DNA of 64,000 bases from JAKVBK01 sp022447275 (GTDB lineage Bacteria > Pseudomonadota > Alphaproteobacteria > Rhodobacterales > Rhodobacteraceae). Positions 26,309-35,331 of the stretch are shown in pieces (the first letter of the stretch is position 1; each line of letters opens with the position of its first letter). A program made the translations under genes and the position numbers. Location of the stretch: the NCBI GenBank assembly GCA_047125605.1, contig CP138932.1:1674001-1738000 (forward strand). The letters are read 5' to 3'. The notes under the pieces are model-generated. The model was not told the DNA's origin and did no database searches. It was given only the letters and a program-made list of their open reading frames with translations.

Positions 26309-28636
26309 ATGATCCCTTCCCTGTCTGAAGCGCTGGCCGAGCGTGGCTATGACACTTTGACCGCCGTCCAGGAGGCCGTGAGCGCCCCGGAAACAGACGG
26401 GCGGGATCTACTGGTTTCGGCACAGACTGGATCTGGCAAAACCGTGGGCTTTGGCTTGGCCATCGCGCCCACCCTGCTGGGCGCAGAAACAGGCTTTGGG
26501 CCGGCCGCCACGCCGCTTGCTCTCGTGGTGGCGCCCACACGTGAACTGGCCATGCAGGTAAAGCAGGAGCTGGGCTGGCTCTACGCCAAAACCGGCGCGC
26601 GCATCGCTTCCTGTGTTGGCGGGATGGACATTCGCCAGGAACGACGCGCCTTGGAACGCGGGGCGCATATCGTTGTCGGAACGCCCGGCCGCTTGCGCGA
26701 TCACATCGAACGCTCGGTGCTCGATCTGGGAGACATCCGGGCCATCGTGCTGGACGAAGCCGACGAGATGCTCGATCTCGGCTTCCGGGAAGATCTCGAG
26801 TTCATGCTGGAGGCCGCTCCCGAGCAGCGACGCACCCTGATGTTTTCGGCCACCGTGCCGCCCATGATCAGCAAGCTGGCGGCGCAGTTTCAGGATGACG
26901 CGCTGCGGATCAGCACCATTAGCAAAGGCGATCAGCACGCAGACATCACGTATCAGGCGCTGCGCGTGGCCGAGGCCGACGCAGAAAACGCAATCTTCAA
27001 CCTGCTGCGCTTTCACCACGATGAGGGGGCCATCGTCTTCGCCAATACCCGCGCGGCGGTGAACCACCTGCTGGCCCGGCTTGCGAACCGCGGGTTTGCA
27101 ACCGTCAGCCTGTCTGGTGAATTGACACAAGGCGAGCGTACCCATGCGCTGCAAGCCATGCGCGATGGGCGGGCCCGGGTCTGTGTGGCCACAGATGTGG
27201 CTGCCCGCGGCATCGACCTGCCGAACCTCAGCCTCGTCATCCACGCCGATCTGCCCAGCAATACCGAAAGCCTGCTGCACCGCTCCGGGCGCACAGGCCG
27301 TGCCGGGCGCAAGGGCATTTCAGCGCTGATCGTGCCGCCCCGTGCCACCAAGAAGGCTGAACGCCTTCTGAAATGGGCCAAGATATCGGCGGAGTGGACG
27401 CAGCCCCCCTCAGCCGAAGAGATTTTGCGTCAGGACGAGGCGCGTCTGCTGTCCGATGACACCCTGTCTGCCCCCCTGCAAGACGACGAGACGGCCTTTG
27501 CCGCCCGCCTGCTCGATGCCCACAGCCCTGAAGCCGTCGCCGCCGCCTATCTGCGCTTGTTCCGGCAGCGTAACGCGGCCCCCGAAGAATTGGCCGCCCC
27601 CGACGCCAAGCCTGTCAAAGCGGCCCGCGCCGAGAAGGATTTCGGCCCCAGCCGCTGGGCGCGTTTGTCCGTCGGCCGGGCTGAGCGGGCCGAAGCCCGA
27701 TGGTTGCTGCCGCTTTTGTGCCGAGTTGGGCAACTCGACAAGTCTGATATCGGCGCGATCCGTGTGCGGGATGAAGAGACCTTCGTTGAACTGAAAGAGG
27801 CCAGCGTAGAGGGCTTTGTGGCCGCGCTCGACGATGCGGGCACCCTCGAAGATGGCATCACGGCCAGCCTGCTCGACGGCGTGCCCGACCTAGGCCCCCC
27901 GCCGGCGCGTGCGCCGCGGGGAGGGGACAAGGGACAAAAGTCGCGCCCGGCACCCGGCCCACGCGGTGGATATCAAGGCAAACCCTCCCCGGCTGGCGGG
28001 CACGCCGACAAACGCCGCCCCTCAGGCGCGTCAGACAGTGCCGACAGGCGCCCTGCCCGCGCCAAGCCCGGAAAGCCCAAGTGGGATGACAGCCGCAAAC
28101 CCGCGCGGCCCGGCAAGCCTGCCCGCGCAGATGCGGGGGACAGCCGGGGCGATGAGGCCAAACCGGCCCGCGCCGCTGGCCCAGCACGCACAGCCCCCCA
28201 CAGGGACAAGCCCGGCAAACCTGCCGGAAACAGCGCGGCTGACTATTCCGCCAAGCCCCGCCGGGCGCCTGAGGCACGGGCCGATGAGCGCACGCCAAGG
28301 GGAAAAGGCCCGTCGTCGGGTGACGGATACAAGAAAGACGGGCCATCCAAAAAAGACGGGCCCTACAGAAAAGACGGCGGCTTCAAGAAAGACGAGAACC
28401 GACGCTCGACCTGGGCCGAAGGTCGCCCCCAAAAAGGATCAGGCAAACCCAGCAAGGCCGGCCAAACCACGCGGACCAAGCCGGGCGCTCCGGCAAAGGC
28501 CAATGCACACGATACCTCAAAGCGGTTTTCACCAAAGGGTGCAGGCGCGGGCCCGCGCAAATCGGGTCCAAAGCAGAAGCCTTCCGGGCCACGCGGCAAG
28601 GGTGGTTTTGACAGCCCCAAGCGGCCCAAGCGCTAA
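26309..28636 (+). CDS. DEAD-box ATP-dependent RNA helicase with DbpA-type RNA-binding domain and basic tail
   Basis: 775 aa. Canonical helicase motifs are visible: AQTGSGKT (I), PTRELA (Ia), TPGR (Ib), DEADEM (II), SAT (III) and HRSGRTGRAGR (VI), within about residues 1-380. A DbpA/CsdA-like RNA-binding domain follows near 450-530 (WARLSVGRAERAEARWLLP; FVELKEASVEGFVAALDD). The last 240 residues are a low-complexity tail rich in Lys, Arg, Pro, Gly and Asp (for example KKDGPSKKDGPYRKDGGFKK), probably unstructured and RNA-binding. The domain order resembles DeaD/CsdA, which remodel ribosomal RNA or mRNA in the cold. The ATG at 26309 opens the Q-motif region. A much longer upstream open frame is antisense-like noise over chrA. 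Confidence 0.93.
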   Translation: MIPSLSEALAERGYDTLTAVQEAVSAPETDGRDLLVSAQTGSGKTVGFGLAIAPTLLGAETGFGPAATPLALVVAPTRELAMQVKQELGWLYAKTGARIASCVGGMDIRQERRALERGAHIVVGTPGRLRDHIERSVLDLGDIRAIVLDEADEMLDLGFREDLEFMLEAAPEQRRTLMFSATVPPMISKLAAQFQDDALRISTISKGDQHADITYQALRVAEADAENAIFNLLRFHHDEGAIVFANTRAAVNHLLARLANRGFATVSLSGELTQGERTHALQAMRDGRARVCVATDVAARGIDLPNLSLVIHADLPSNTESLLHRSGRTGRAGRKGISALIVPPRATKKAERLLKWAKISAEWTQPPSAEEILRQDEARLLSDDTLSAPLQDDETAFAARLLDAHSPEAVAAAYLRLFRQRNAAPEELAAPDAKPVKAARAEKDFGPSRWARLSVGRAERAEARWLLPLLCRVGQLDKSDIGAIRVRDEETFVELKEASVEGFVAALDDAGTLEDGITASLLDGVPDLGPPPARAPRGGDKGQKSRPAPGPRGGYQGKPSPAGGHADKRRPSGASDSADRRPARAKPGKPKWDDSRKPARPGKPARADAGDSRGDEAKPARAAGPARTAPHRDKPGKPAGNSAADYSAKPRRAPEARADERTPRGKGPSSGDGYKKDGPSKKDGPYRKDGGFKKDENRRSTWAEGRPQKGSGKPSKAGQTTRTKPGAPAKANAHDTSKRFSPKGAGAGPRKSGPKQKPSGPRGKGGFDSPKRPKR

Positions 28637-28769
28637 GCAAAGGCCCTCGGAAGCAGCGCGCCACTTATTGCGCATGTCGCCCCTCGGGCCTCTCTTCTAA
28701 TGGGACACGCTCGGCACCCGTACCCTCTGCGGGCGGCGCACACGCGCGATGCGGCCACGCCTAGTTGGA

Positions 28770-29402
28770 TCAGCTCTCTTCGGAGGTGTCCGAGCTGTCT
28801 TCCGCGTCCTCGTCAATGAGGTATTTCTGCAGTGTCGTGATTTGCAGCATCAGGAAGGCGAACAGAAAGATCGGAAAAGCGAAGGTTTCCAGTGTCACCC
28901 ATGTCTCAGTGGACATGGTGCGCCAGATGATCTCATTGGCCACCGCCATGCCCGCAAATGCGAACGTCAGTCGGCGGGTCAGGATCATCCACCCCTCTTG
29001 CCGCATAGGCATCATATCTTCCATGACATAGGCCAGCCAGGATTGCCCCCTGAGCAGACCAATGCCCAGCAAAAGCGCAAACAGCCCATAGACGATGGTC
29101 GTCTTCATCTTGAAGAAGGCATCGTTGTTAAACCACACGGTCAGCCCCCCGAAGAAAACCACCATGAAAGCCGTAAGTACTTGAATTTTTGACAGCTTTC
29201 CAGTCAGGCGCCACAAGATGGCCATGGCAATCAGGATGACCGGCACAAAGCCGGCCGCAGCCACGATAAAGCCGTCATATTCGGTACCGGCGAAAGTGTA
29301 GGTATTGTCCTTGATCCGCAGGTAGACCACGAAGAACAACAAGGGCGGGCCCAGTTCTAGGATCTGTTTGATCCAGGGATTCACATCACGCTTATCTGTC
29401 AT
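28770..29402 (-). CDS. yciB: inner membrane-spanning protein YciB / septation protein A
   Basis: 210 aa, five or so transmembrane segments. It begins NPWIKQILELGPPLLFFVVY, continues with FFGGLTVWFNNDAFFKMKTT and has the conserved LRGQSWLAYVMED and ANEIIWRTMSTETWVTLETF. These are hallmarks of the IspZ/YciB family of envelope and septation proteins. The C-terminal tail is acidic (DEDAEDSSDTSEES). The ATG at 29402 gives the standard length; an upstream in-frame start would overlap eamA. It follows eamA by 13 bp and ftsY beyond, a gene order shared with many Rhodobacteraceae. Confidence 0.92.
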   Translation of the reverse strand: MTDKRDVNPWIKQILELGPPLLFFVVYLRIKDNTYTFAGTEYDGFIVAAAGFVPVILIAMAILWRLTGKLSKIQVLTAFMVVFFGGLTVWFNNDAFFKMKTTIVYGLFALLLGIGLLRGQSWLAYVMEDMMPMRQEGWMILTRRLTFAFAGMAVANEIIWRTMSTETWVTLETFAFPIFLFAFLMLQITTLQKYLIDEDAEDSSDTSEES

Positions 29403-29415
29403 GACACGCTGTCTA

Positions 29416-30318
29416 TCAGCCTCCTGCCTCGACCACCACCGCCCCCAGCGCAATCAGTGCCATCAATGCCAAACGGCGGGGCCCGACGGTCTCTTTCAGA
29501 AAGACCCAGCCGATCACAGCCGCGAACAGGGTCGAGGTTTCCCGCAACACTGCGGCCTCACCCACCGTGTCCAGACGGGTCGCCATCATGATTGAGCCGA
29601 AGGAAAAAAGCGCCACCACAGCCCCTATCACGCCGCGCAGGGCAAGGCCCGCAACAGGGGGCGTCTGGGCGAGGCCCCGCCAGCGCCGCACAGCCAGGGC
29701 TGGCATGGCGAACGCATCGATCAGAAAGAACCACGCAAGGAAGGTGAAAGGATCCGCGGTGGCACGGATGCCGAAGGCGTCGAACGTGGTGTAGAGGGCA
29801 ACGAACAGGCCCGTGGCCACCGCCAAACCCAACGCGGGCAGGAGGGTATCCCTGTCCACCTGCAGAAAGACGATGTTGTACACTGCAAGCCCGAAAATCC
29901 CGCACAAAAGGATTGCAACACCCAACCACTGGATTGGCGTGAATGTCTCGCCAAACAAAAGCCCTGCGCCGATCACAGCGAAAAGCGGGCTGGTGCCACG
30001 AACGACCGGATAGACAACCGTGTAGGCGCCGCGGGTATAGGCCATCGCCTGCAGCAGTTTGTACACCGTATGAATGACGAAAACACCAAGGAAGATCGGC
30101 CACATATGGGGCTCTGGCCATGGCACGACGAACAGCACGAAGGGCAGCGCCATCATGCCATAGCTGGCATCTATCGCGCCCCGCGTCAGCCATGGATCAT
30201 GTCGCCCCTTTTGCAGCGCGCCGAAAACCGCATGCAGAAACGCCGCCAAAAGAGCAAGCGCGAGGGCAAGGCGATGGCCTTCAGCGGTTCCTTCGATCGC
30301 AAGGATCCAATCGCCCAT
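29416..30318 (-). CDS. EamA family (DMT superfamily) transporter
   Basis: 300 aa, ten predicted transmembrane helices in two EamA repeats (MAYTRGAYTVVYPVVRGTSP in the first; MMATRLDTVGEAAVLRETST in the second). The repeat boundary lies near residue 150. Such transporters move small metabolites, often exporting amino acids; no substrate can be assigned. It lies between ftsY and yciB on the same strand and is probably co-transcribed with both. The 142 bp between ftsY and this gene (30319-30460) hold no further gene that I can support. Confidence 0.9.
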   Translation of the reverse strand: MGDWILAIEGTAEGHRLALALALLAAFLHAVFGALQKGRHDPWLTRGAIDASYGMMALPFVLFVVPWPEPHMWPIFLGVFVIHTVYKLLQAMAYTRGAYTVVYPVVRGTSPLFAVIGAGLLFGETFTPIQWLGVAILLCGIFGLAVYNIVFLQVDRDTLLPALGLAVATGLFVALYTTFDAFGIRATADPFTFLAWFFLIDAFAMPALAVRRWRGLAQTPPVAGLALRGVIGAVVALFSFGSIMMATRLDTVGEAAVLRETSTLFAAVIGWVFLKETVGPRRLALMALIALGAVVVEAGG

Positions 30319-30460
30319 CTCAGCGCACCGCTTGCTGCACAGCGCGCAAGATCACAGGGCGATGCCGCGCCGCGCTTCCTTTGCGCACCGCGGCAAGCGG
30401 ACATGGGCCCGCTTGCGCAAGTAGGCGGCGGCGGTCAGGCGCGGGGCGCACAGGCTGCGC

Positions 30461-31672
30461 TCACGCCTCGGTGCCGGTCAGCGCATTGGCGAAATCTTCG
30501 GGATCGAAGGGGGCCAGATCGTCGATCTGCTCGCCCACGCCAATGGCATGGATGGGCAGGCCAAACTTGTCCGCCAAGGCCACGAGCACGCCCCCTTTTG
30601 CAGTGCCGTCGAGTTTTGTCATGACGAGGCCAGAGACATCTGCAAGCTTTTGAAATTCTTGCGTCTGCATGACTGCGTTCTGTCCCGTTGTGGCATCGAG
30701 AACCAACAGGGTGTTGTGGGGGGCGTCCGGGTCTTTCTTGCGGATGACCCGAACAATCTTGGCGAGCTCTTCCATCAAGTCGGCCCGGTTTTGCAACCGC
30801 CCGGCGGTATCAATCATCAGGAGATCAGCGCCCTCGGCCTGAGCCTGGCTGAGCGCATCGAAAGCAAGGCTGGCGGGATCACTGCCCTCGGGCGCCGTCA
30901 GCACGGGCACACCGGCCCGCTCCCCCCAAACCTGCAGCTGCTCCACAGCCGCCGCGCGGAAGGTGTCGCCGGCGGCAATCACCACCTTCTTGCCTGCCGC
31001 CCGAAACTGAGACGCAAGCTTTCCGATCGTGGTGGTTTTGCCAGAGCCGTTTACCCCCACCACAAGCACCACTTGCGGTTTTTGCGGATAGAGCGGCAGC
31101 GGGCGCGCCACCGGCGCCATCACCCGTGCAATTTCATCGCGCAGGGCCAGCTTGATCTCAGCCGCAGACACACGGCGGCCATAACGCCCCTCTGCGAGGT
31201 TGGCGGTGACGCGCGCAGCCGTATCTACCCCCATGTCAGAGGTGATCAACAATTCCTCGATTTCTTCCAACATGTCGTCATCGAGAACGCGCCGGGGGGC
31301 CTCAGGCCCGCTCCGACCCATGATCCGTCCCAGCAGACCAGGCCGCGCAGAGGATGGCTCTGTATCGTCTTCTGGCACCAATTGGCCGGGCGATGTGTCA
31401 AGGTCGGCAAGCGGACGCTCAGGCGTCGCGGCCACGTCTGCCGGCGGCTCTGGCGCGCTATCTTCTATGGCGGCGGAGGGTGCCTCATCCACCACCGGTG
31501 CAGGCGATGGCTCGGGCGCTTCTGGCACCGCTGCGGGGGCCTCAGGCGCTGCTGGCGCATTATCCGCCGCGTCGCTGCTGCCGTCGCCGTCATCAATGAT
31601 TGCGTCCAGGCCTTGGTCCAGTTTGTTGGAGGACTTGAACAGCCTGTCCTTGAGTTTTGAGAAGAATGCCAT
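30461..31672 (-). CDS. ftsY: signal recognition particle receptor FtsY
   Basis: 403 aa. A short basic N-terminus (MAFFSKLKDRLFKSSNKLDQ) is followed by an acidic, Ala/Pro-rich A domain to about residue 100. The N domain and G domain come next, with GVNGSGKTTTIGKLA (G1), DTFRAAAVEQL, DTAGRLQNRADLM (G3), TKLDGTAKGG (G4) and GVGEQIDDLAPFDPEDF (closing loop). It is the membrane-associated GTPase that receives SRP-ribosome complexes for co-translational insertion of membrane proteins. The ATG at 31672 gives the typical N-terminus; the in-frame extension to 31774 is unsupported. It heads the ftsY-eamA-yciB unit. Confidence 0.97.
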   Translation of the reverse strand: MAFFSKLKDRLFKSSNKLDQGLDAIIDDGDGSSDAADNAPAAPEAPAAVPEAPEPSPAPVVDEAPSAAIEDSAPEPPADVAATPERPLADLDTSPGQLVPEDDTEPSSARPGLLGRIMGRSGPEAPRRVLDDDMLEEIEELLITSDMGVDTAARVTANLAEGRYGRRVSAAEIKLALRDEIARVMAPVARPLPLYPQKPQVVLVVGVNGSGKTTTIGKLASQFRAAGKKVVIAAGDTFRAAAVEQLQVWGERAGVPVLTAPEGSDPASLAFDALSQAQAEGADLLMIDTAGRLQNRADLMEELAKIVRVIRKKDPDAPHNTLLVLDATTGQNAVMQTQEFQKLADVSGLVMTKLDGTAKGGVLVALADKFGLPIHAIGVGEQIDDLAPFDPEDFANALTGTEA

Positions 31673-31799
31673 GTTGTGTCCAGCCACTGCGGTTCTTGTC
31701 CACCTAAGCCAGTCCGCGCCCTGTGAAAAGACCTCACCGTTTTGCGATCGGCACTCTTGGGGGTGTCGAAACACCTTCTGACACCCTAAATCCTATGGC

Positions 31800-32219
31800 A
31801 TGATGACGGATATGACGCGCACAATCACCCTGCCCCTCATGCTGTCCGGCCTGCTCTCGGCCCTGCCTGCCCAGGCCACAGAGCCGCTGTCGGCAGACGC
31901 ATTCGAGCAGTTCACGACGGGCCGCACCCTGACCTATTTCAGCGGCGGCAGCCCCTACGGCATTGAGAAATACCTCCCCAACAGACGGGTGATCTGGTCT
32001 TTCCTGGACGGCAGATGTCAGGAAGGCACATGGGCCCCCAGCGGCCCGTATATCTGCTTTGAATACAACACCGACAGCGGCTCGCAATGCTGGCAATTCT
32101 TTCTGCAAAACGGGCAGTTGCGCGCCATTTTCGAGGATGGCAGCGAAGAGGCCACGCCCTATGCTGCCGAAGACGCGAGCGAGGAGATGTACTGCATGGG
32201 CCCAGAAGTGGGCGCTTGA
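31800..32219 (+). CDS. small secreted protein of unknown function
   Basis: 139 aa at most. A hydrophobic signal peptide (TITLPLMLSGLLSALPAQA) ends with an AQA cleavage site near residue 26. The mature part (about 110 aa) has four cysteines (DGRCQEG, YICFEY, SQCWQFF, MYCMGPE), likely two disulfides in the periplasm, and ends CMGPEVGA. I recall similar short secreted proteins in Rhodobacteraceae, but no function. Three in-frame ATGs (31800, 31803, 31812) are possible starts. It is divergent from ftsY and convergent with the ABC-2 permease. Confidence 0.8.
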   Translation: MMTDMTRTITLPLMLSGLLSALPAQATEPLSADAFEQFTTGRTLTYFSGGSPYGIEKYLPNRRVIWSFLDGRCQEGTWAPSGPYICFEYNTDSGSQCWQFFLQNGQLRAIFEDGSEEATPYAAEDASEEMYCMGPEVGA

Positions 32220-32242
32220 GCCGCGCGAAGCGCAACCAAGGC

Positions 32243-33037
32243 TTACGCTTTGAGGCGGTAGCCCGTGCTAAACCAGCGCCAGCACAATCCTGTCACCGCA
32301 GCACAGGACAAGAGGCACACCATCAGCCCCAGCATTGGGTCACTATCTGATGTGCCGATAAAGCCATATCGCACGCCGTCAATCAGGTAAAAAACCGGGT
32401 TGAGGTAGATGATCAATTGCAACCCTTCAGGCAAGCGCTCGATCGAATAGAACGTGCCAGACAGGAACGCCAACGGCGTGATGACGAAATTCGTGATCGC
32501 GGCCATCTGGTCAAATTTCTGCGCCAGGATGCCGGCGATAACGCCCATTCCGCCCAGCAGGATCGCGCCCAGCACAACGAAGGTGGCCGCCCAAAGCGGA
32601 TGCGCCACACTGTGGCCCAGCACCAGCACAAGGCCGAGTGTTATCGTGAAGGCTACCAGCGCCCCCCGCAGGACACCGCCCGCAAGATAGCCCGCCACCA
32701 ATTCCGATGCGGAAAGGGGCGGCATCAACGTGTCAACGATGTTGCCCTGCACCTTGGAAATAACGATCGACGAGGACGTGTTGGCAAACGCATTCTGGAT
32801 CACAGTCATGGTCAGAATGCCCGGGGCCAGAAATTCGAGGAAGGGCACCCCCATGACTTCGCCGCGCGCGGGGCCGATGGCCAAGGTGAAAACACCAAGA
32901 AACAATGCGCTCGTGACCAGTGGCGCAAGTAAGGTCTGCGTCCAGACGGCCATGAAACGCTGGGTTTCCCGCAGCGCCAAGGTCTGCAGACCCAGCCAGT
33001 TCACTTTGCCGAATCGGCGCTCGCCCATGGGTGTCAT
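32243..33037 (-). CDS. ABC-2 type transporter permease without an adjacent ATPase
   Basis: 264 aa, six transmembrane helices. Characteristic ABC-2 segments include FLEFLAPGILTMTVIQNAFA, VDTLMPPLSASELVAGYLAG, FDQMAAITNFVITPLAFLSG and the C-terminal LIIYLNPVFYLIDGVRYGFI. This family (DrrB/NodJ-like) forms exporters with a separate ATP-binding subunit, usually encoded next door; none is seen here. The start at 33037 (MTPMGERR) gives the normal length. The open frame upstream to 33322 overlaps gcrA on the other strand and is rejected. Confidence 0.9.
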   Translation of the reverse strand: MTPMGERRFGKVNWLGLQTLALRETQRFMAVWTQTLLAPLVTSALFLGVFTLAIGPARGEVMGVPFLEFLAPGILTMTVIQNAFANTSSSIVISKVQGNIVDTLMPPLSASELVAGYLAGGVLRGALVAFTITLGLVLVLGHSVAHPLWAATFVVLGAILLGGMGVIAGILAQKFDQMAAITNFVITPLAFLSGTFYSIERLPEGLQLIIYLNPVFYLIDGVRYGFIGTSDSDPMLGLMVCLLSCAAVTGLCWRWFSTGYRLKA

Positions 33038-33199
33038 TGCTGCCGTGCCTCTATTTCGTTTCGATTTATCACGTTCAAGCCGCCCATGACGGCTACGCCG
33101 CCTTGTAACTGCCTGCGCTGCGCCATACACTATGTCATCAAGGAAAACAGCCCAGACGGCAGGGGATCGCCCCTGCCGTCGGCTTTTGTGGAGAATACG

Positions 33200-33793
33200 A
33201 TGTCCTGGACCGATGAGCGTGTTGAACTCCTCAAGAAGATGTGGGGGGAAGGCCAGAGCGCCAGCCAGATCGCCAAGGAATTGGGCGGGGTGACGCGCAA
33301 TGCCGTGATCGGCAAGGTGCACCGCCTTGGCCTGTCAAATCGCGCAACCGGAGGCAGCAAAGCCGCCAGCAAGGAAAAAGCCGCTAAGGCTGAACCCGCC
33401 AAGGCAAAGGCCGCAGAGCCAAAGCCGGCAGCGGCACAGCCAAAGCCCGCCGCTGCGCCCAAGCCCGCGCCTGCGGCACAGCCTGCCGTCAATTCGCTGA
33501 TGTCGCCTGCGGCCCGTAGGATCGTGCCCGCCGGCCAGCCACTGCCGCCGCAGCCCTCCGCCAATGAGATCAGCCCGGAAGCGCTGGCCTCCGTGCGCGA
33601 AGTTGAGAAGAAGGCGCGCAAGCTGACGCTGATGGAATTGACAGAGCGGACCTGCAAATGGCCCATCGGCGATCCCGCAACGGATGATTTCTGGTTCTGC
33701 GGTCTGCCCGTGCAGCCGGGCAAGCCTTACTGCGAGGCCCATGTCGGCGTGGCGTTCCAGCCGATGTCGAGCCGTCGCGACAGGCGCCGCTGA
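33200..33793 (+). CDS. gcrA: GcrA family cell cycle regulator
   Basis: 197 aa. The N-terminal 48 residues (MSWTDERVELLKKMWGEG, then ASQIAKELGGVTRNAVIGKV) are the diagnostic GcrA helix-turn-helix that binds CcrM-methylated promoters and sigma-70. A long Ala/Lys/Pro-rich linker (about 55-110) follows. The C-terminal sigma-70-interacting region has CKWPIGDPATDDFWFCG and KPYCEAHVGVAFQP. It is a master regulator of S-phase genes in Alphaproteobacteria. GGAG lies 8 nt before the ATG. The gene is followed by a perfect 17-bp hairpin. Confidence 0.96.
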   Translation: MSWTDERVELLKKMWGEGQSASQIAKELGGVTRNAVIGKVHRLGLSNRATGGSKAASKEKAAKAEPAKAKAAEPKPAAAQPKPAAAPKPAPAAQPAVNSLMSPAARRIVPAGQPLPPQPSANEISPEALASVREVEKKARKLTLMELTERTCKWPIGDPATDDFWFCGLPVQPGKPYCEAHVGVAFQPMSSRRDRRR

Positions 33794-33814
33794 CGCTTCA
33801 CACAGTTTAGATGC

Positions 33815-33853
33815 GACATAACCCCGGTATCTCCTTGATACCGGGGTTATGTC
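33815..33853. repeat. perfect 17-bp inverted repeat between gcrA and rimO
   Basis: GACATAACCCCGGTATC (33815-33831) is repeated exactly in inverted form at 33837-33853 around the loop TCCTT. It begins 21 nt after the gcrA stop and ends 64 nt before the rimO start. There is no U tract on either strand, so it is not a classical intrinsic terminator. It could stabilise the gcrA mRNA 3' end, terminate weakly, or bind a regulator. Confidence 0.85.
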
Positions 33854-33917
33854 GTCTTGGGCGCGCGGAATGCTGTGACAGCTTTTCAACGGCATCGACC
33901 CCGGCTATACGCGCCAA

Positions 33918-35291
33918 ATGGCCCAGAACCCCCCAAACCTCCGCCCCGATCTTGCGTCTCCCACACTTGTCGACAGTCGACGCAGTGGCCAGCCCACCAT
34001 CGGCATGGTCTCGCTTGGCTGCCCCAAGGCGCTTGTGGATAGCGAACGCATCCTCACGCGGCTGCGCGCCGAGGGCTATGGCGTGAGCCCGGATTATGCC
34101 GGCGCGGATGCAGTCATCGTCAATACATGTGGCTTTCTTGACAGTGCGAAGGCAGAAAGCCTTGAAGCGATTGGTGAAGCGCTGACAGCGAACGGAAAGG
34201 TCATCGTCACGGGCTGTCTCGGAGCAGAGCCTGATTACATCACTGGCGCCCATCCGAGCGTGCTCGCCGTCACCGGACCCCACCAATATGAGCAGGTGAT
34301 GGATGCGGTGCATACGGCCGTGCCCCCCAGCCCGGACCCCTATATCGATCTGGTTCCGCAGCCCTCCATTAGCCTGACCCCACGTCATTATAGTTATGTA
34401 AAGATTTCAGAAGGCTGCAATCACAAGTGCAAGTTTTGCATTATCCCGGACATGCGCGGACGGCTGGTCTCTCGCCCGGCCCATGCGGTTGTTCGAGAGG
34501 CCACACGCCTCGTTGAGGCCGGCGTTAAGGAACTGTTGATCATCAGTCAGGATACTTCGGCCTATGGCGTGGATATCAAACACGCAGAAGACAAGGGCCA
34601 CCGGGCGCATTTGACCGACCTTGCCCGTGATTTGGGCGGTTTGGGCGCTTGGGTACGCTTACACTATGTCTACCCATACCCCCATGTGCGTGACGTCATT
34701 CCCCTAATGGAACAGGGGCACATCTTGCCATATCTCGATATTCCTTTCCAACACGCCCATCCCGACACCCTGCGCCGCATGGCGCGCCCTGCCGCCGCCG
34801 AACGCACCCTCGATCGCATCGCGGAATGGCGTGATATCTGCCCCGACATCACCCTGCGCTCGACCTTCATCGTCGGCTATCCCGGCGAAACCGAGGCAGA
34901 GTTCCAAACCCTGCTCGATTGGATGCAGGAGGCGCAGCTCGATCGTGTGGGGTGCTTCAAATACGAGAATGTCGAAGGCGCGCGCGCCAATTCTTTGCCC
35001 GATCACGTACCAGATGAGATCAAACAAGACCGCTGGGAGCGTTTCATGGCAACCGCCCAAGCCATATCTGAGGCACGACTGGCCACCAAGGTGGGCAGCC
35101 TTCAGGACGTGATCGTGGATGAGGTCGACGAAGAAGGGGCCATCTGCCGCACAAAGGCCGACGCCCCCGAGATCGACGGAAACCTCTTCATCGAAGAGCC
35201 CCCCAGCACGCTGGCCCCGGGCGACATCGTGCGCGTCGAGGTGATCGACAGCAGTGAGTATGACCTCTGGGGACGTTTGGTTCCGGGCTAA
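33918..35291 (+). CDS. rimO: ribosomal protein S12 methylthiotransferase RimO
   Basis: 457 aa radical-SAM enzyme that adds a methylthio group to the beta-carbon of a conserved aspartate of ribosomal protein S12. The N-terminal UPF0004 domain has GMVSLGCPKALVDSE, NTCGFLD and VTGCLGA, supplying cysteines for the auxiliary 4Fe-4S cluster. The radical-SAM motif is EGCNHKCKFCIIPDMRG (about residues 170-186). The C-terminal TRAM domain ends YDLWGRLVPG. The length and the S12-specific CIIPDMRG sequence separate it from MiaB. Confidence 0.96.
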   Translation: MAQNPPNLRPDLASPTLVDSRRSGQPTIGMVSLGCPKALVDSERILTRLRAEGYGVSPDYAGADAVIVNTCGFLDSAKAESLEAIGEALTANGKVIVTGCLGAEPDYITGAHPSVLAVTGPHQYEQVMDAVHTAVPPSPDPYIDLVPQPSISLTPRHYSYVKISEGCNHKCKFCIIPDMRGRLVSRPAHAVVREATRLVEAGVKELLIISQDTSAYGVDIKHAEDKGHRAHLTDLARDLGGLGAWVRLHYVYPYPHVRDVIPLMEQGHILPYLDIPFQHAHPDTLRRMARPAAAERTLDRIAEWRDICPDITLRSTFIVGYPGETEAEFQTLLDWMQEAQLDRVGCFKYENVEGARANSLPDHVPDEIKQDRWERFMATAQAISEARLATKVGSLQDVIVDEVDEEGAICRTKADAPEIDGNLFIEEPPSTLAPGDIVRVEVIDSSEYDLWGRLVPG

Positions 35292-35331
35292 ACAGTCCGC
35301 GCAAATGCGCCCAATCTCAGGCCGCCGCACC

